NCBI GenBank assembly: GCA_001695595.3
Contig: MBPM02000081.1
Coordinates: forward strand, 62,001 to 126,000
DNA length: 64,000 bases
Reading direction: 5' to 3'
Source: Plasmopara viticola
Lineage: Eukaryota > Oomycota > Peronosporomycetes > Peronosporales > Peronosporaceae
Numbering within the stretch: the first letter of the stretch is position 1; every line of letters starts with the position of its first letter. Position numbers and translations under genes: made by a program. The notes under the pieces were generated by a model, which was not told the origin of the DNA, ran no database searches, and saw only the letters and a list, made by a program, of their open reading frames with translations. Of the stretch, positions 1 through 11,300 are shown one piece after another.

Positions 1-1
1 C

Positions 2-1504
2 GAAGACATTGACGTTGCACTGAGTAACTTAAAGGGTGCGACGTTCGCTCAGTACATAACGAAATTCCAGCGAGATCGCAAGCTGCCACGTAGCTCCGTG
101 GGGTTAGTCAAGGCCAATTCGAGCAAGTCGAAACATCTTGAGGTAGCGACAGTGACGATTGACGGATTCAATGTCGATTTCGTGCATTTACGAGCGGAGC
201 AATACTCGATTCTCAGTCGCGTACCCAACGTTGCGTTTGCCACGCCAGAAGACGATGCTCGTCGACGAGACTTGACCATCAATGCATTGTTTTATAACCT
301 CCATACACGTCTTATTGAAGACTATACAGGAAAAGGAATTGAAGACTTGAACAAGGGCGTCATTCGCACACCAAGAGAGCCTGAACAAACGTTCTTGGAT
401 GATCCGTTGAGGGTCTTGAGGGCGATCAGATTTGCGTGTGAGTTTGGGTTTACGCTCGACTCGGCACTTGCACGCGCCGTGCTAGAGGAGCGAGCGATTG
501 TCCGTGCGATGAGCAGCAAGCTCAGCCGTGAACGCATTGGCATTGAGGTGCGCAAGATGCTCGCGGGCAACGATCCCGCTCGTGCGTTTGAGTTGCTGAA
601 AGCCTTCAAGTTGCTGGATCTGGTGTTCAATGGCAGTATTGACGAAGGACATGAGCACGAGGGTACGGATCAGATAGATAACACATTTCAGTACGCGCCG
701 CGAAACTGGACCGAGGTGAGCCAAAAGCGCGCGTCGCACTGTCTCAAGTATCTGCAACACGTTCGACGGGAGGTGTCTAAGGGCATGCTTTCAGATGTCG
801 AGGCGACGGCTGCCATCTTGACGCCAGTCTTTCTGTCGACAGTGCCGATTATACTTCCTACTGAGCACTTGAGGACTACTTTACCCACTTTCGAAGGCAT
901 GCCCGAGCAAGAGCTAGTCGAGAGCTCACTGGCGTTCCTAGCACATCGAGACGCTATCACGGCAGCCCTTGACTCCAATGAGATTGTTGAGATGCTGAAA
1001 GTACATGTCAAGTGGCCCAAACCCGCAGGAAAGCGCGTGGCATTGATGATTGAAGCGATTGCGACGTACCCAGAGGCCCTACAGAACCTTAAAGGCTCTG
1101 ATGCTGACGTCAAACATTGTGTTCATCAATTCATGTGGATGACGCAGTACCACTCGGTGATCGTGCCAGCATTAACTATCCTGGTTTCGGCTCGTACGTT
1201 CGACAGTGACAGTGTAGATGAGGAGACACGAAAGATGCAGGACGAGATGCTAAAGGCGTATCTGGACATGGCGCTTACGTATGCCAAGGAAATCACGGAC
1301 GCACCAGACGACGAGTCGCGAGGACGTCGGCGCGTGGACGGCAAGACTGTACAGACACGACTTGGTCCAGGTGCTAGGCGAGAGATTACACAAGCGCTAA
1401 GCATACTTGACGTGTGGGAAAAGGCCCATCCGAACGCGAGTCTTGAAGATGAGTTGGCGTTCTTGGACCGTTTGGCGCCTCAATTACGCGAATGCGTACC
1501 TTAG
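2..1504 (+). CDS. CCA tRNA nucleotidyltransferase, 5'-truncated by window edge
   Basis: This enzyme adds or repairs the 3' CCA of tRNA using CTP and ATP. The frame is open from base 2, so the N-terminus lies outside the window. The GTG at 98 is an internal codon, not a start. Class II poly(A) polymerase/CCA-enzyme landmarks appear in order: DIDVAL (the metal-binding DxD of the nucleotidyltransferase head, bases about 8-25), VDFV, RRRDLTINALF (RRDxxxNA motif), DDPLRVLRAIRFA (DxxRxxR nucleotide-recognition region) and SRERIGIEVRKML (ERxxxE motif). The C-terminal part is long and less conserved, as in eukaryotic enzymes. The stop is TAG at 1502-1504. No intron is visible. It is the only housekeeping gene in the window and marks the left border of the effector-rich region. 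The family call is firm; the CCA versus poly(A) choice rests on the motif set. Confidence 0.93.
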   Translation, partial: EDIDVALSNLKGATFAQYITKFQRDRKLPRSSVGLVKANSSKSKHLEVATVTIDGFNVDFVHLRAEQYSILSRVPNVAFATPEDDARRRDLTINALFYNLHTRLIEDYTGKGIEDLNKGVIRTPREPEQTFLDDPLRVLRAIRFACEFGFTLDSALARAVLEERAIVRAMSSKLSRERIGIEVRKMLAGNDPARAFELLKAFKLLDLVFNGSIDEGHEHEGTDQIDNTFQYAPRNWTEVSQKRASHCLKYLQHVRREVSKGMLSDVEATAAILTPVFLSTVPIILPTEHLRTTLPTFEGMPEQELVESSLAFLAHRDAITAALDSNEIVEMLKVHVKWPKPAGKRVALMIEAIATYPEALQNLKGSDADVKHCVHQFMWMTQYHSVIVPALTILVSARTFDSDSVDEETRKMQDEMLKAYLDMALTYAKEITDAPDDESRGRRRVDGKTVQTRLGPGARREITQALSILDVWEKAHPNASLEDELAFLDRLAPQLRECVP

Positions 1505-1511
1505 ACTTAGG

Positions 1512-1578
1512 GGTTCTGATGGCAGAATTGATTACTATTGACATAGACTCAGTGGTTTTGATGGCAGAATTGATTACT
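1512..1578. repeat. Two-copy direct repeat just after the tRNA nucleotidyltransferase stop
   Basis: A 25-bp segment (GGTTYTGATGGCAGAATT...) occurs at 1512-1536 and again at 1554-1578, differing at one base, with a 42-bp period. It starts eight bases after the stop codon and so lies in the 3' untranslated region. No function is evident. Confidence 0.75.
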
Positions 1579-4550
1579 TCGAATAGTAACTGCCTGCCTT
1601 TTGAGAGTACTGATTTAAGGAATTCATACACTTTGTAAAGGCTCAACAGAGCAGTAAGAAGTATTGCAATACGGTGTTAACGCTATCAATAAAGGATGTA
1701 GCTGCTACAGTTACTTATCTTTTCCAGCGTTACGATCATCTCCAATTAAGATTTGGGTGAGTGTACTATTGCAGACTGTTACTAAATGGGCACTTGTCGT
1801 ACGCTAAGTAAATAGAACCAAGGCCACACTACAGTGTCGCTCAAGCCAGCTTTAACTATTTGATACATACCGCTTTTCTACATTAGCACAAGCACGGTCT
1901 GCTATACAATTCAGACCGGGTAATAGTCAACCATTCGAGACTTTGAACCAATATTTTTGTTGGTATGTTGATATTTAATACCGTCTAATATCAGTTCAAG
2001 AAGGAGTACAATAATCGAAACCTTTATAGAAATTTTGTTAGACGTGTAGGTTTCGGAATTTAGACCATCAACATTAATTGTATATTAACAGTGACACGGC
2101 AGCAAAGCAGATATGTATGTAGTGGAGCAAGCTAGAAGGGCAATATGAATTGAGCTCGGGTATACGCTTCAAAGAGAAAGCGAGAAAGAAACAGTAAAAT
2201 CTAAAGAGAGTTACCACTTGTAGCGTGGCTAGCTCAAAGCTAACATTAATGACGGTCGCGCCAGCCTTGCTTGTAAGTGAAACCTTAAAGTGCTCTTGAG
2301 GAATTAGGCTTATCAATGCTCCTTCGTCGGTTCTCGAAACATAAATCGGGAGGCCAGGCCAAGAGATGGGCGTTTATCCGTGAACCATATGTAAAGCCTT
2401 TGAGGCGTAAGCGGCATAATGAATGCAAGCCCATTACGGACGAGCATGGTACTCCAGTGCTATGACGTACCGCGCACACGCTGCGCAGCTCGTCATAGAC
2501 GGCACGCTTGCCCCTTTTTATCTTGGTGTCGGCTGGCGGGTAAATGAACATACTGTGAATTGTCCAACTTTGTGCCAAGTACCACATAGAGCTGTTTATT
2601 GTCTTGGTCTCAGCCAATTGGCACTGACAGCTAGAAACACGGTTGTGAGACAAAGGTTAGGTCTGACAGGTAACGCTTGCTTAGTACTTCTATAGACCGA
2701 GCACGAATCACGAACTAATCGACTAGTAGCAGCGTAATGACCCATACACTCCTGGAAGTGGTGGGGCCGCATGCGGCGAAGACTTAACTCGCTGACACAT
2801 TTACACGCACGCACATATTCTTATATCGACTCATTTATAGTGGGCCCCTAATGGTGGATGTCTACATGCCGAACGTCTTTTACCTCCCAAGTTGATCGTC
2901 AAGCGGTGTATCATGGTCCTCATAGAGAATAGGATATTTAATCTTTACCTTGATTTCAACTACACAAAGTGATCTACGTTGGTAGGTCCTGTGAAAACCA
3001 GCCCTGCTTTCTACATAACCTCGTGCTTAAGCCGCACATACAAATTCTTGTTCGACAACTTTGCAATCTCCAAACGTTTTGCTTAAATCATATCACGCAT
3101 ACGCGGTACAGCTTAGTTCTGTTGTAGATAAGGTCACACATGTGACATAAGCTTGTCCATGGTTCGAACGGCGAAATATCGCATTAGCTTTTCACGGCTT
3201 TCACCTAGGAGTTACACCTCGCAAAAGAGAAGATTTATCTAGCCAGTCTCTGCAAAGCAGAAGGTGGGTCCATAGCTGTGGTATTGTGCTTACTGGGATC
3301 GAAGGCTAATTGCATGGATGAGATTGAACTTTGACGAATACTGATCGGTGAGTTCAGCGAATTGTTGGGTGGGAGTGAAAATTCATAAAAAAGATCTTGC
3401 GGCGACATTTTTGCGCTAATAATAAATCTCTTGGGTACAGTTATTTGATACTTGATTGACATAGTGTGATTCGCATGTATTTGTATCGCTAAATTATCAG
3501 CTAAGTCGGTAAGTGTGAAATTCAATTATCAAGAGCACAACCGCAGGGCATGATTAAATTGGTTACGCATAATTTGAGCAGCTATGCGGCTACGCTCTAC
3601 CTGTTAGACATTTGTTCCGCATTTTTTCTAGCCGCGATCTATCCTTAAACCATTCGTTACCTTCTAGCCGATATAAGCGCCGAATTGGGTCTATGTCTGA
3701 TCTGAGCAAGCATGACAACCGGGTGATGTACATCACACATGTCATTATTTGATCAAAACACCATTACAGAAAGGCTCAAGAATGACTAGTCGTTCCATAG
3801 AGATTAATAAAAAAATTAGGGAATGATAAAATGCTCTGGCATTTTCGAAGAGAAAAAAATGCGCTGGACTGAACCCGTAGCTCAAGCTCTAGTGAGGATA
3901 AGCACACAGACTTCGTACGCTATGTACCAGAACCTTGCGTCTGTTAGGTTTAGTCGGATTACAATGTGCTTCTGAAGAGCAAAGTATTTAGTATTGTAAG
4001 CGGATAAGCATATAAGAGATGAGAGGGCCATACTGCAGTCCAATTAGCACATTCACAGTAATCGATATAATCAGCTGTGTTTCTGGCGTACAGTTTGAAG
4101 ACAGCCACAAGGCGCAGATTTTCCATCTACTCTCCCGCGAAGACAAAGCCAACCAGCTTAGACATCTCTCTCAAGTCAACCGGCGCGAGAAGTATTATCT
4201 GGCCCGATTAAATGGTACATTTGATGAGATCCTAAGCAAATCGACACGGTTATTTGAGTACCATTTCGTAAGCTAGCAAACCCGGACGCAATGTATGATT
4301 TAGGCCTCGCAACCTTTGTTATCGCCACTTCAACTCAATGGTTCCCGTTACTGTATCTTCTGGAAACTTTTTGTCGTTGCTTCCACAAGAATGACGAGGT
4401 GTCGATCACGCTAGAATTAAGAGAGAACGCGTCATCTGATGCGGAATTGTGCTAATCCATCGGTCGGAAAAAGCTTTGTCAATGGAAAAATAAAGATGAA
4501 TTTTTCGAAGGGAAGTCTCCCCATTTCCCGAATAATGATTTCTCCGTTGG
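1579..4550. other. Intergenic DNA without supported genes
   Basis: Only short, unrelated open frames occur on both strands. A segment around 2310-2460 reads on + like a worn retroelement protein (basic residues, then a DEHGTPVL string), but it is too short and broken to assign. Confidence 0.5.
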
Positions 4551-4636
4551 TTGTGACATGAAGCCGCACTTCACATTATGAAACATGTAAACGTTGTGAC
4601 ATGAAGCCGTACTTCACATTATAAAAACATGTAAAG
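4551..4636. repeat. 43-bp tandem repeat, two copies
   Basis: GTTGTGACATGAAGCCG followed by an ACTTCACATTAT block is present twice, about 4551-4593 and 4594-4636. The copies differ by a C/T change and a small A-rich indel. It is a simple local duplication in otherwise featureless sequence. Confidence 0.75.
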
Positions 4637-4963
4637 TGGAGAAAATCTTATCAAATCTCGCTTATAAAATCCGGACGAATCATGCCTAAGGCACCCATTG
4701 CAGAGTCGGACACAAAAGATTAAAAATTAGAATCTAATAGAGCTCTGAAAGACGCATATCACCCAAAGAACCAAAAGAATGTTTATTGAGGGCCGATAAG
4801 TTACGATTTAGCAATCACACATATACGGATAACGAACAAGACCCAAAACTGATAGCAGCAAAAGACAAAGTTCAGAAGCTAGCGAAGGCTATGTCGCGAT
4901 TAATAGAAGGAGCTAAGATCACCTTAACCCGACTCAAAATAAAAAGTCCGCTTAACTCTGTTG

Positions 4964-5292
4964 ATGTAATGTAATGTATTACGTTATCGCGTTGCCAAGT
5001 TATGCACGTGCTAGGCTCAGTCTGGCTAGTCCACGGCATAGAGTGGTGTCCGCATACGTCGGGTCTCGTTCGGCGGGCAGTTCAGCCAGCACCGAGGTCG
5101 TGAGGATCTTCCATTATTGTGCTTAGCTCTGACTTGGTAAGAGCCCAGGTGGCGCTCTGGTGCTGGAGACCGTCGTGTCGAAGGTGAGACTCGTTAGAGA
5201 CCTGCAGATGCCCGAGAGCACCTGCCCGAAGCGCGCGAGCATTTAGCCCCCGCGCTTGGAAGGAGGGCGTCACCCCAACCTTTTCCAAGCTC
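4964..5292 (-). mobile_element. Miniature, internally deleted non-LTR retrotransposon copy 1
   Basis: Read on the minus strand, this copy starts with the same 5' end as the copy at 57742 (GGAAAAGGTTGGGGTGACGCC). It follows that copy through the CTCCAGCACCA segment, then jumps to a short piece matching the ..CGCCACCTGGGCTC.. part of the reverse-transcriptase C-terminal region. It then jumps again to the 3' end with the AATGGAAGA..CTCACGACC block and a short ATTAC-type repeat tail. An 11-bp target-site duplication, TAACTCTGTTG, flanks it at 4953-4963 and 5293-5303. The element is only about 330 bp and codes for nothing. It is either a deletion derivative moved in trans or a copy that decayed after insertion. 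Confidence 0.85.
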
Positions 5293-5303
5293 TAACTCTG
5301 TTG

Positions 5304-8300
5304 TAAAAATCATACGTGCGACGCTTAGAGCGTCAAAACTACAGATACGTATAAATAACACAATAAGCGCGCAAAAATTAAAAGCCAGGGGAGAACCGCA
5401 GGCCCAACATACGAAACAATGGAGTAAAGAAACAGAGGACGCCACAAAAGAATTAAACTTTTGCCCCAAGCGGCAAAGGAGCTGAATGTCGACAAAAAAT
5501 TACGTTTGGAAGAACGAATCAGATGATATTGATGCACTGACATCTCACCAAAATTAGCGGTGAAAGCCATTGTTGACATGACTAATTAGTCGGTGATTGC
5601 CCCTCATATCTGCATGCTGCTGATTCGTGCTGAAAAGGTTATTCTAATAAGATCGAAATAAGAGCTTTAACAGCGACGAGAACTTCATCTTCATCCACGA
5701 TGAGGGCCCTGGGGGAAAAAGCGTTTGGTGATAGGTACCCAATTAACGATCCGGCAACGGTAACTTAGGAATCAACAACAAAGTGGCTGGAAAGAGCTGC
5801 AACGTATGTTATAATCTTTTATGGCCTGGAATTTCTGCTCGCCATGCAAGACCACAACGCAAGGAGGAGCGTTGTTAAAATTATAAAACCGCGGTGAGGG
5901 TTGAATCGAACATTCAAATCGGGCCTCATGGTCAATTCCTAAAGCATGTAAATTGCAGCTCAACACGTCAAGCAAATACAATCTGATCGATCATCTTGCT
6001 TAAAATTGCTTAACGCGAAAAGAGGAGCTTACGGTAAGTTGTCGTCGGATCTAGTGTTTATTTGAAGCTAAGCATTGAGAAATGTCGCGCCGTGATGGTT
6101 TGGCGCCAAGGGATATAAGCACTTAGTAATCACTATAAAATGCGTTTAGGCAACCGTGAGCAAGACCATGACTTGACGCTTTGTGCGTCTGATGAAAGCG
6201 TGTACCAAAAGCTCTCATGAGGCTTTTTTAGGATTCTGCAACTTTACGCTATAGGTCTAATGAAAAGAGGTGTTTGTCTAGTCGTAGACCTTAATGCTCC
6301 ACCGGATGACCTTAAGATTAACAAGCGCATCGCAAAAACACCAACGAGTTTAAGAAGCAATGATACTAACACACTCCGGTTTTTTGCTTTGTTTGCATAG
6401 CACCCAGCCCCATTTACGAGCAAGCTAGCATCAGAATATAATTTGGCATTGGGCTTCAAGCCCGTGTCTGCGTTTTTATCGCTAAACTTTCTTTGCTTGC
6501 TAAAAACACTTGCGTGGTGCGTGATTTTTACAACTTCTGTTTTATCTCATCCAGCACTATAGCGCCATTGATCCGGGTAGATTTATCGATTTTTGGAAGC
6601 TTGCAATCGTATTTTTATGTTTATCACAAAAAACTCATGGAGTAAAAATTATATATAACAATCTAATTTTTCCTGCATGAGTGCCAGCCTTTATCTACCT
6701 TTACTGTTCGTGCATATAAACAGATACAAGAACGCTCGGCTCGAATTGGCTTCAAGGCAGGCGAGCGTTAAAGTTTAGACAATTCTCGGGACTTTGAGCA
6801 GCTATCCTGGTGCTCAATTGAAGTATTACTAGTGGATGGGTTTGTCGAGCTTGTTCAACTGGGGTCGGAGTCGGCAGCATTTCGGATGCTGGTCTGAATA
6901 ACAAGCGCAGTTGTCACGTAGAGTCCACCGCGCATTTAGTCAGTCAGCGGGATGACTTCATTTTACTGCAAATACTTATTCTTTTCATGATACTGATCTA
7001 CTTGATTTCGTTTCAGATTGCTGCAGTTCATTTTCTAAGATGCGTCCTGCATCATAGTTCTGCTACAAACGTAACGCCAAAGTCATAAGCAACAATACTC
7101 TCAGATTATGAAAGAAATCAACAAGTACCGGATTCGACGGTACCAGTTGTAGTGCGAGTCAGATTGTAAGGAATTGAGAAGTAATAATTATTTTGGTACT
7201 GTGAGCTCGATTTCCCAAACATTTAATTTTGGTCCCTAATAAGTCGTAACTATGCGCAGTTCTAAGACACAGTTGCTTGGCTCCGCCAAATCGTTTTTTT
7301 AAGCGTACTACTGAGTATGCTTGGCGAGTAAATAAGAATCAGGCTTTACATGAATCGGGCTTGTAATGCTTATATTCATAAAAGTCCTGAAGACAAAAAT
7401 TAGTTCTAAACGCCGGCTAAAAAGTATTTTCTCTACCCGCATGTTGACGCGTAAGTAAAATAGCACCTTTGGTAAGAGCTCACTTGCTTGAAACGCGTCG
7501 TCTTTCGGCCATTTTCCGATCAGTGGTTACTTCAGGATTTCCAGCCCAGCAACAAGATTCAGCAAAGGACAGCTGCTGCAAGCTTATGCACCTCTCGTGC
7601 CGAAAGCGTTTTCCAAATTAATCAGGTCATTTATTTCTAAATTCATATTACCTACGTATCCGATTAACTTTACTAAACTAAGCAACAGCATGACCGTAAC
7701 CCATGACATTCGAATCAGATCTGTATGTTCTAAAACTTTTTCTCTTTTGCCTTCGACACCAGTCTCGTGCTTGCAGAAGATAGTTGGACGCTGACGCAAC
7801 CAGATCGTAAAGCCTGAAAACTTCTTGGAAAACATTATGGTCCCGCGGTAGAATTCAAAGCAAATAAATAAATTTTGGAATGCTCTGTAATCAAAGTTTC
7901 TGCACTTTAGGTCATTGAGTTAAGTATTATTTAATAGACTTCGGTCATTTAGCGGCTGGCGAGGAGCGGGACTTGGTGGTAAATACTTCGATTCTCTTAT
8001 CTCTCATATCAATTCGAATGAAGCGCACAAGCTTCACAGAGTACCAAGTATGGGCACTATTTCCTATCGGTGGCTTTATACAAATCAGAGTTTGCGATAT
8101 ACAGCACTATAGAGACTAATTTTAATTTCTGGATTTTACCCCCAAGTCCTGATGAGCATCAACATTTCCGGAACGCAGTTAAAGCAAGTATTTTATATAG
8201 CTCTTTTGCAGATATCTCTATAAAATTCCCTCATATATAAACCGATAGAAATTACGATCAAGCGGTGTTCGTACACTAAAAAACTGTAATTTAAAGCTTC

Positions 8301-11300
8301 TTTAAACAGTATGCCAGCTCTGCTTGGCTATAGGTAACGGCCAGTCGCATCCTCTCACATTATGAATTGGGCTACGTTTAATAATAAAAAAGAGAAAGGT
8401 AGACTCTTCGACTTTTACACGAAATGTCGGCTTCGTTGCGGAACCGAACAGACAGCGAGGAAAGCCGTCAATTCGGGTCAATTAAACAAGACAGTCATAA
8501 ATAGGTCTCTTGGATACTTGAAGGTACCTTAAAGTTTGAACGGCCTCTGTGTCCAAGGCTACGCCTAAACAAGAAGGTGTACCTGCAAAAAAGGCTGCTT
8601 CTACATTGTGTTCGGCGAATTAAAGTGTTCCGCCGAGGAGAAAGCCGTTTTTGGGCAAAGGAGGATCGAATTAACCAAAATTACTCCACTTTAAGCGAAA
8701 GGCTTGTGTATCATGAGACTCGTAGACTTGTCGTCCGGCTGGTCGTCTAATTGAACCTAACAAGGATATAAAGGCAAATACTTGGCACCTATAACAAGTA
8801 ATGCAACTGTACGTGATACCCTCGCTGATGATGCCACCAACGTAGAGTACCGGGAAGAAAAGGCTGACGTCAACGACAACAACCATCGGGAAATCTTATG
8901 GGTGGGTCGAGCGACTTAATATTTGGTGTAGTGGGCTACAAGCTTTGTGCCTCGACAACAGCCAGGCAATGTTTCTGTCCTGCTACAGGCCCACTCTCTC
9001 TAGACTCCAGATTCGACAAGAAAGATGAAGACCTAGCGGATGAAAATGATTCGCTAAACGCAGACTATGGTGTGAATCAGTACGCCCATCTTTACACGCG
9101 CCGCGAGGGTTCATCGAGTACCTATTCCCCATAAACTTGGCATGAAACCATTGTTTTAGCGTGACCTTACAGCGTACATTCAGCATTCGTCAAATCATTA
9201 ACTCAGTATCATAAAATAATAGAAGTCAGGGGTGGCATGTTCTTTGTCTGGTATTACGTCTAAACACGTCCTATTATTGGATAAACCATCGGAATACTAC
9301 ACTCTACAATATATAACGCAACCTCATTGGATGAAGTCCTTCACGATCATTGCCTTCGAGTGAAACCTGCTTATACTATAGATCAGAGACAGCCTACGAC
9401 AGATATGACTCGACTTCGATATAATGACAGCCAGGGATCGGAAGTTCACATTCTGAGCGTAGGTAAAAAGATGTCACCCTCATCGTACTCAAATTGTGGC
9501 TGAATACAGCACCTTGCTCATTTACTGCATGTTGCATCCGATAGCTTAGTCAACGTCCTTGATCCATCTTTTTGGAAAAATTGCAACGGCTCCACCGCAA
9601 TCAGTGAAGCGTGATGTTTGCAACACCTCGGAAGAAGCTCACAGCGTCCGCGAAAACGTCCATTTTTTAGTACGCATTTTAGTAGTGCATGTAAATATTG
9701 CTGCCTATGCATTTTTACTAGCTCCTTCGCGACCAAACATACGCGCTTGAGACTGCTATTAGGGTCGGTTTGGGTGATCAAGTCGTGGTGACCCCGATCC
9801 CTCCAAGATTTTAACAGAAGAATGATCGCCCTTGACTAAGTGTTCTCATAGAGTCACGGTTGGATCGACCGTCGTGCGCCTTAGTGCAAGATGTGCGAAC
9901 TGTGGCAACTTCGTTCGTATTTGTTGTATACCGAAATTGTGCTTGATCTAAAAGCTCGATCGTCGATCCCTTAAAAAAAAGCACTATCGTCTATATATCG
10001 TAAGCTTGATGAGTTAGTCACCACCTGATATATGCTGTAGCTAACGCTTGCTAAAATATCTTCATCGGCTATTGGGACTGTAGCACTGCTTCCAGAACTC
10101 GATAGCTTTCAAAGAGCGCTGAATTACGAGATCAAGCTGATATTTACTTTTTACAAACAATGTTTTGGGTCTTGCATCGAAAGTGCGATTTTCCAGCTCA
10201 AGCAATTAAATCGTTTTTGAACGCAGTGGAGTGGAATTTCGTTTGTTCGTGTGAGTTTATCTCACCTAAGTCTCTACGAAGATGATATAGCTGCAGGAAT
10301 CAGCAAATTTTCCAGTTTAAACGAGTCCTTCATCCCTGCACCCATGTTTTTTAATTTCGAAGCAAGCAGTTGTTGCAGCTGTCACAACATTTCTAATTCC
10401 TTCTATAGCGTTTTTCTGCTCGAGCTGCACACCTCTATTTCGCTTGATACAGCTCTGAATTTACGAATGTGCTATCAAAGACTAAAGCGGTGGTAGCAAA
10501 TTGCTTAAGACCGTTGCAAGCACTCAAATGCTCCATCACCTCCAGCACAGCGTTATTTAAAAATTGCACTCGTATTGTAAGCATTTACCCTTAAGCACTG
10601 ATTTGAAAGCTGGTTCCGAACCTACAGCCTTACTGGCTGATAGATTACATATTTAAAAATTTTTTTGACATGCATGAATAAGCTTTGTCGGCACAAACGC
10701 GTGATATTTTGTGTCAAATTTAGCTATGTGATCATCTCGATTGGGAGCAATTGTTCATTTCTCGCTAATATCATCTTTTTAGGCTCCACAACTCGCCTTC
10801 GGAACTTTGCCGCACCACGATGCTTGCTGCCTTTATCTTTGAATTTAGCTGACGCGACTTCTGTCGTGTGCAGCTAAGTATCGCTGACGGCAACATTTTT
10901 CTTCAGAACACTTTTTGTCTGGATAAATCTTCTCATAAAGATTTTGCTTTTTACGACGCGCACTCTTGCCTTTGAATAATTGCGGCATTTGCTACACACC
11001 ACGCCAAATAGCTTTAATGTTTTTAAAGATCTGAGCGAAGCCCGACGTTCGCCCGCACTTTTTGCAGACGCAGTGTTATTCACTGTCCTCCTATCTCTTA
11101 GGAGAGCTCAAAGACCACGATACGTGAGTACCGACCACATACTCGCCAAGGAAGGTGAAGACGTAGGTACCAATACGTGTTCTCTTTCGTACTGACTATT
11201 GTACAGCCGATGTAGCCCCTGACAAGCACCAAGCTCGACGCCGTGAATTTTCAATAGTGTTTTATGGACTGCTCTTACAAAAGCAAACTAGGAACGCAGC

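Noticed and set aside
98..100. GTG at 98 as the start of the tRNA nucleotidyltransferase
   Set aside because: The frame is open to base 2 and the upstream codons contain the DIDVAL catalytic motif, so the gene begins outside the window.
2310..2460. Possible retroelement protein remnant on + near DEHGTPVL
   Set aside because: Too short, interrupted by stops, and with no second copy in the window.
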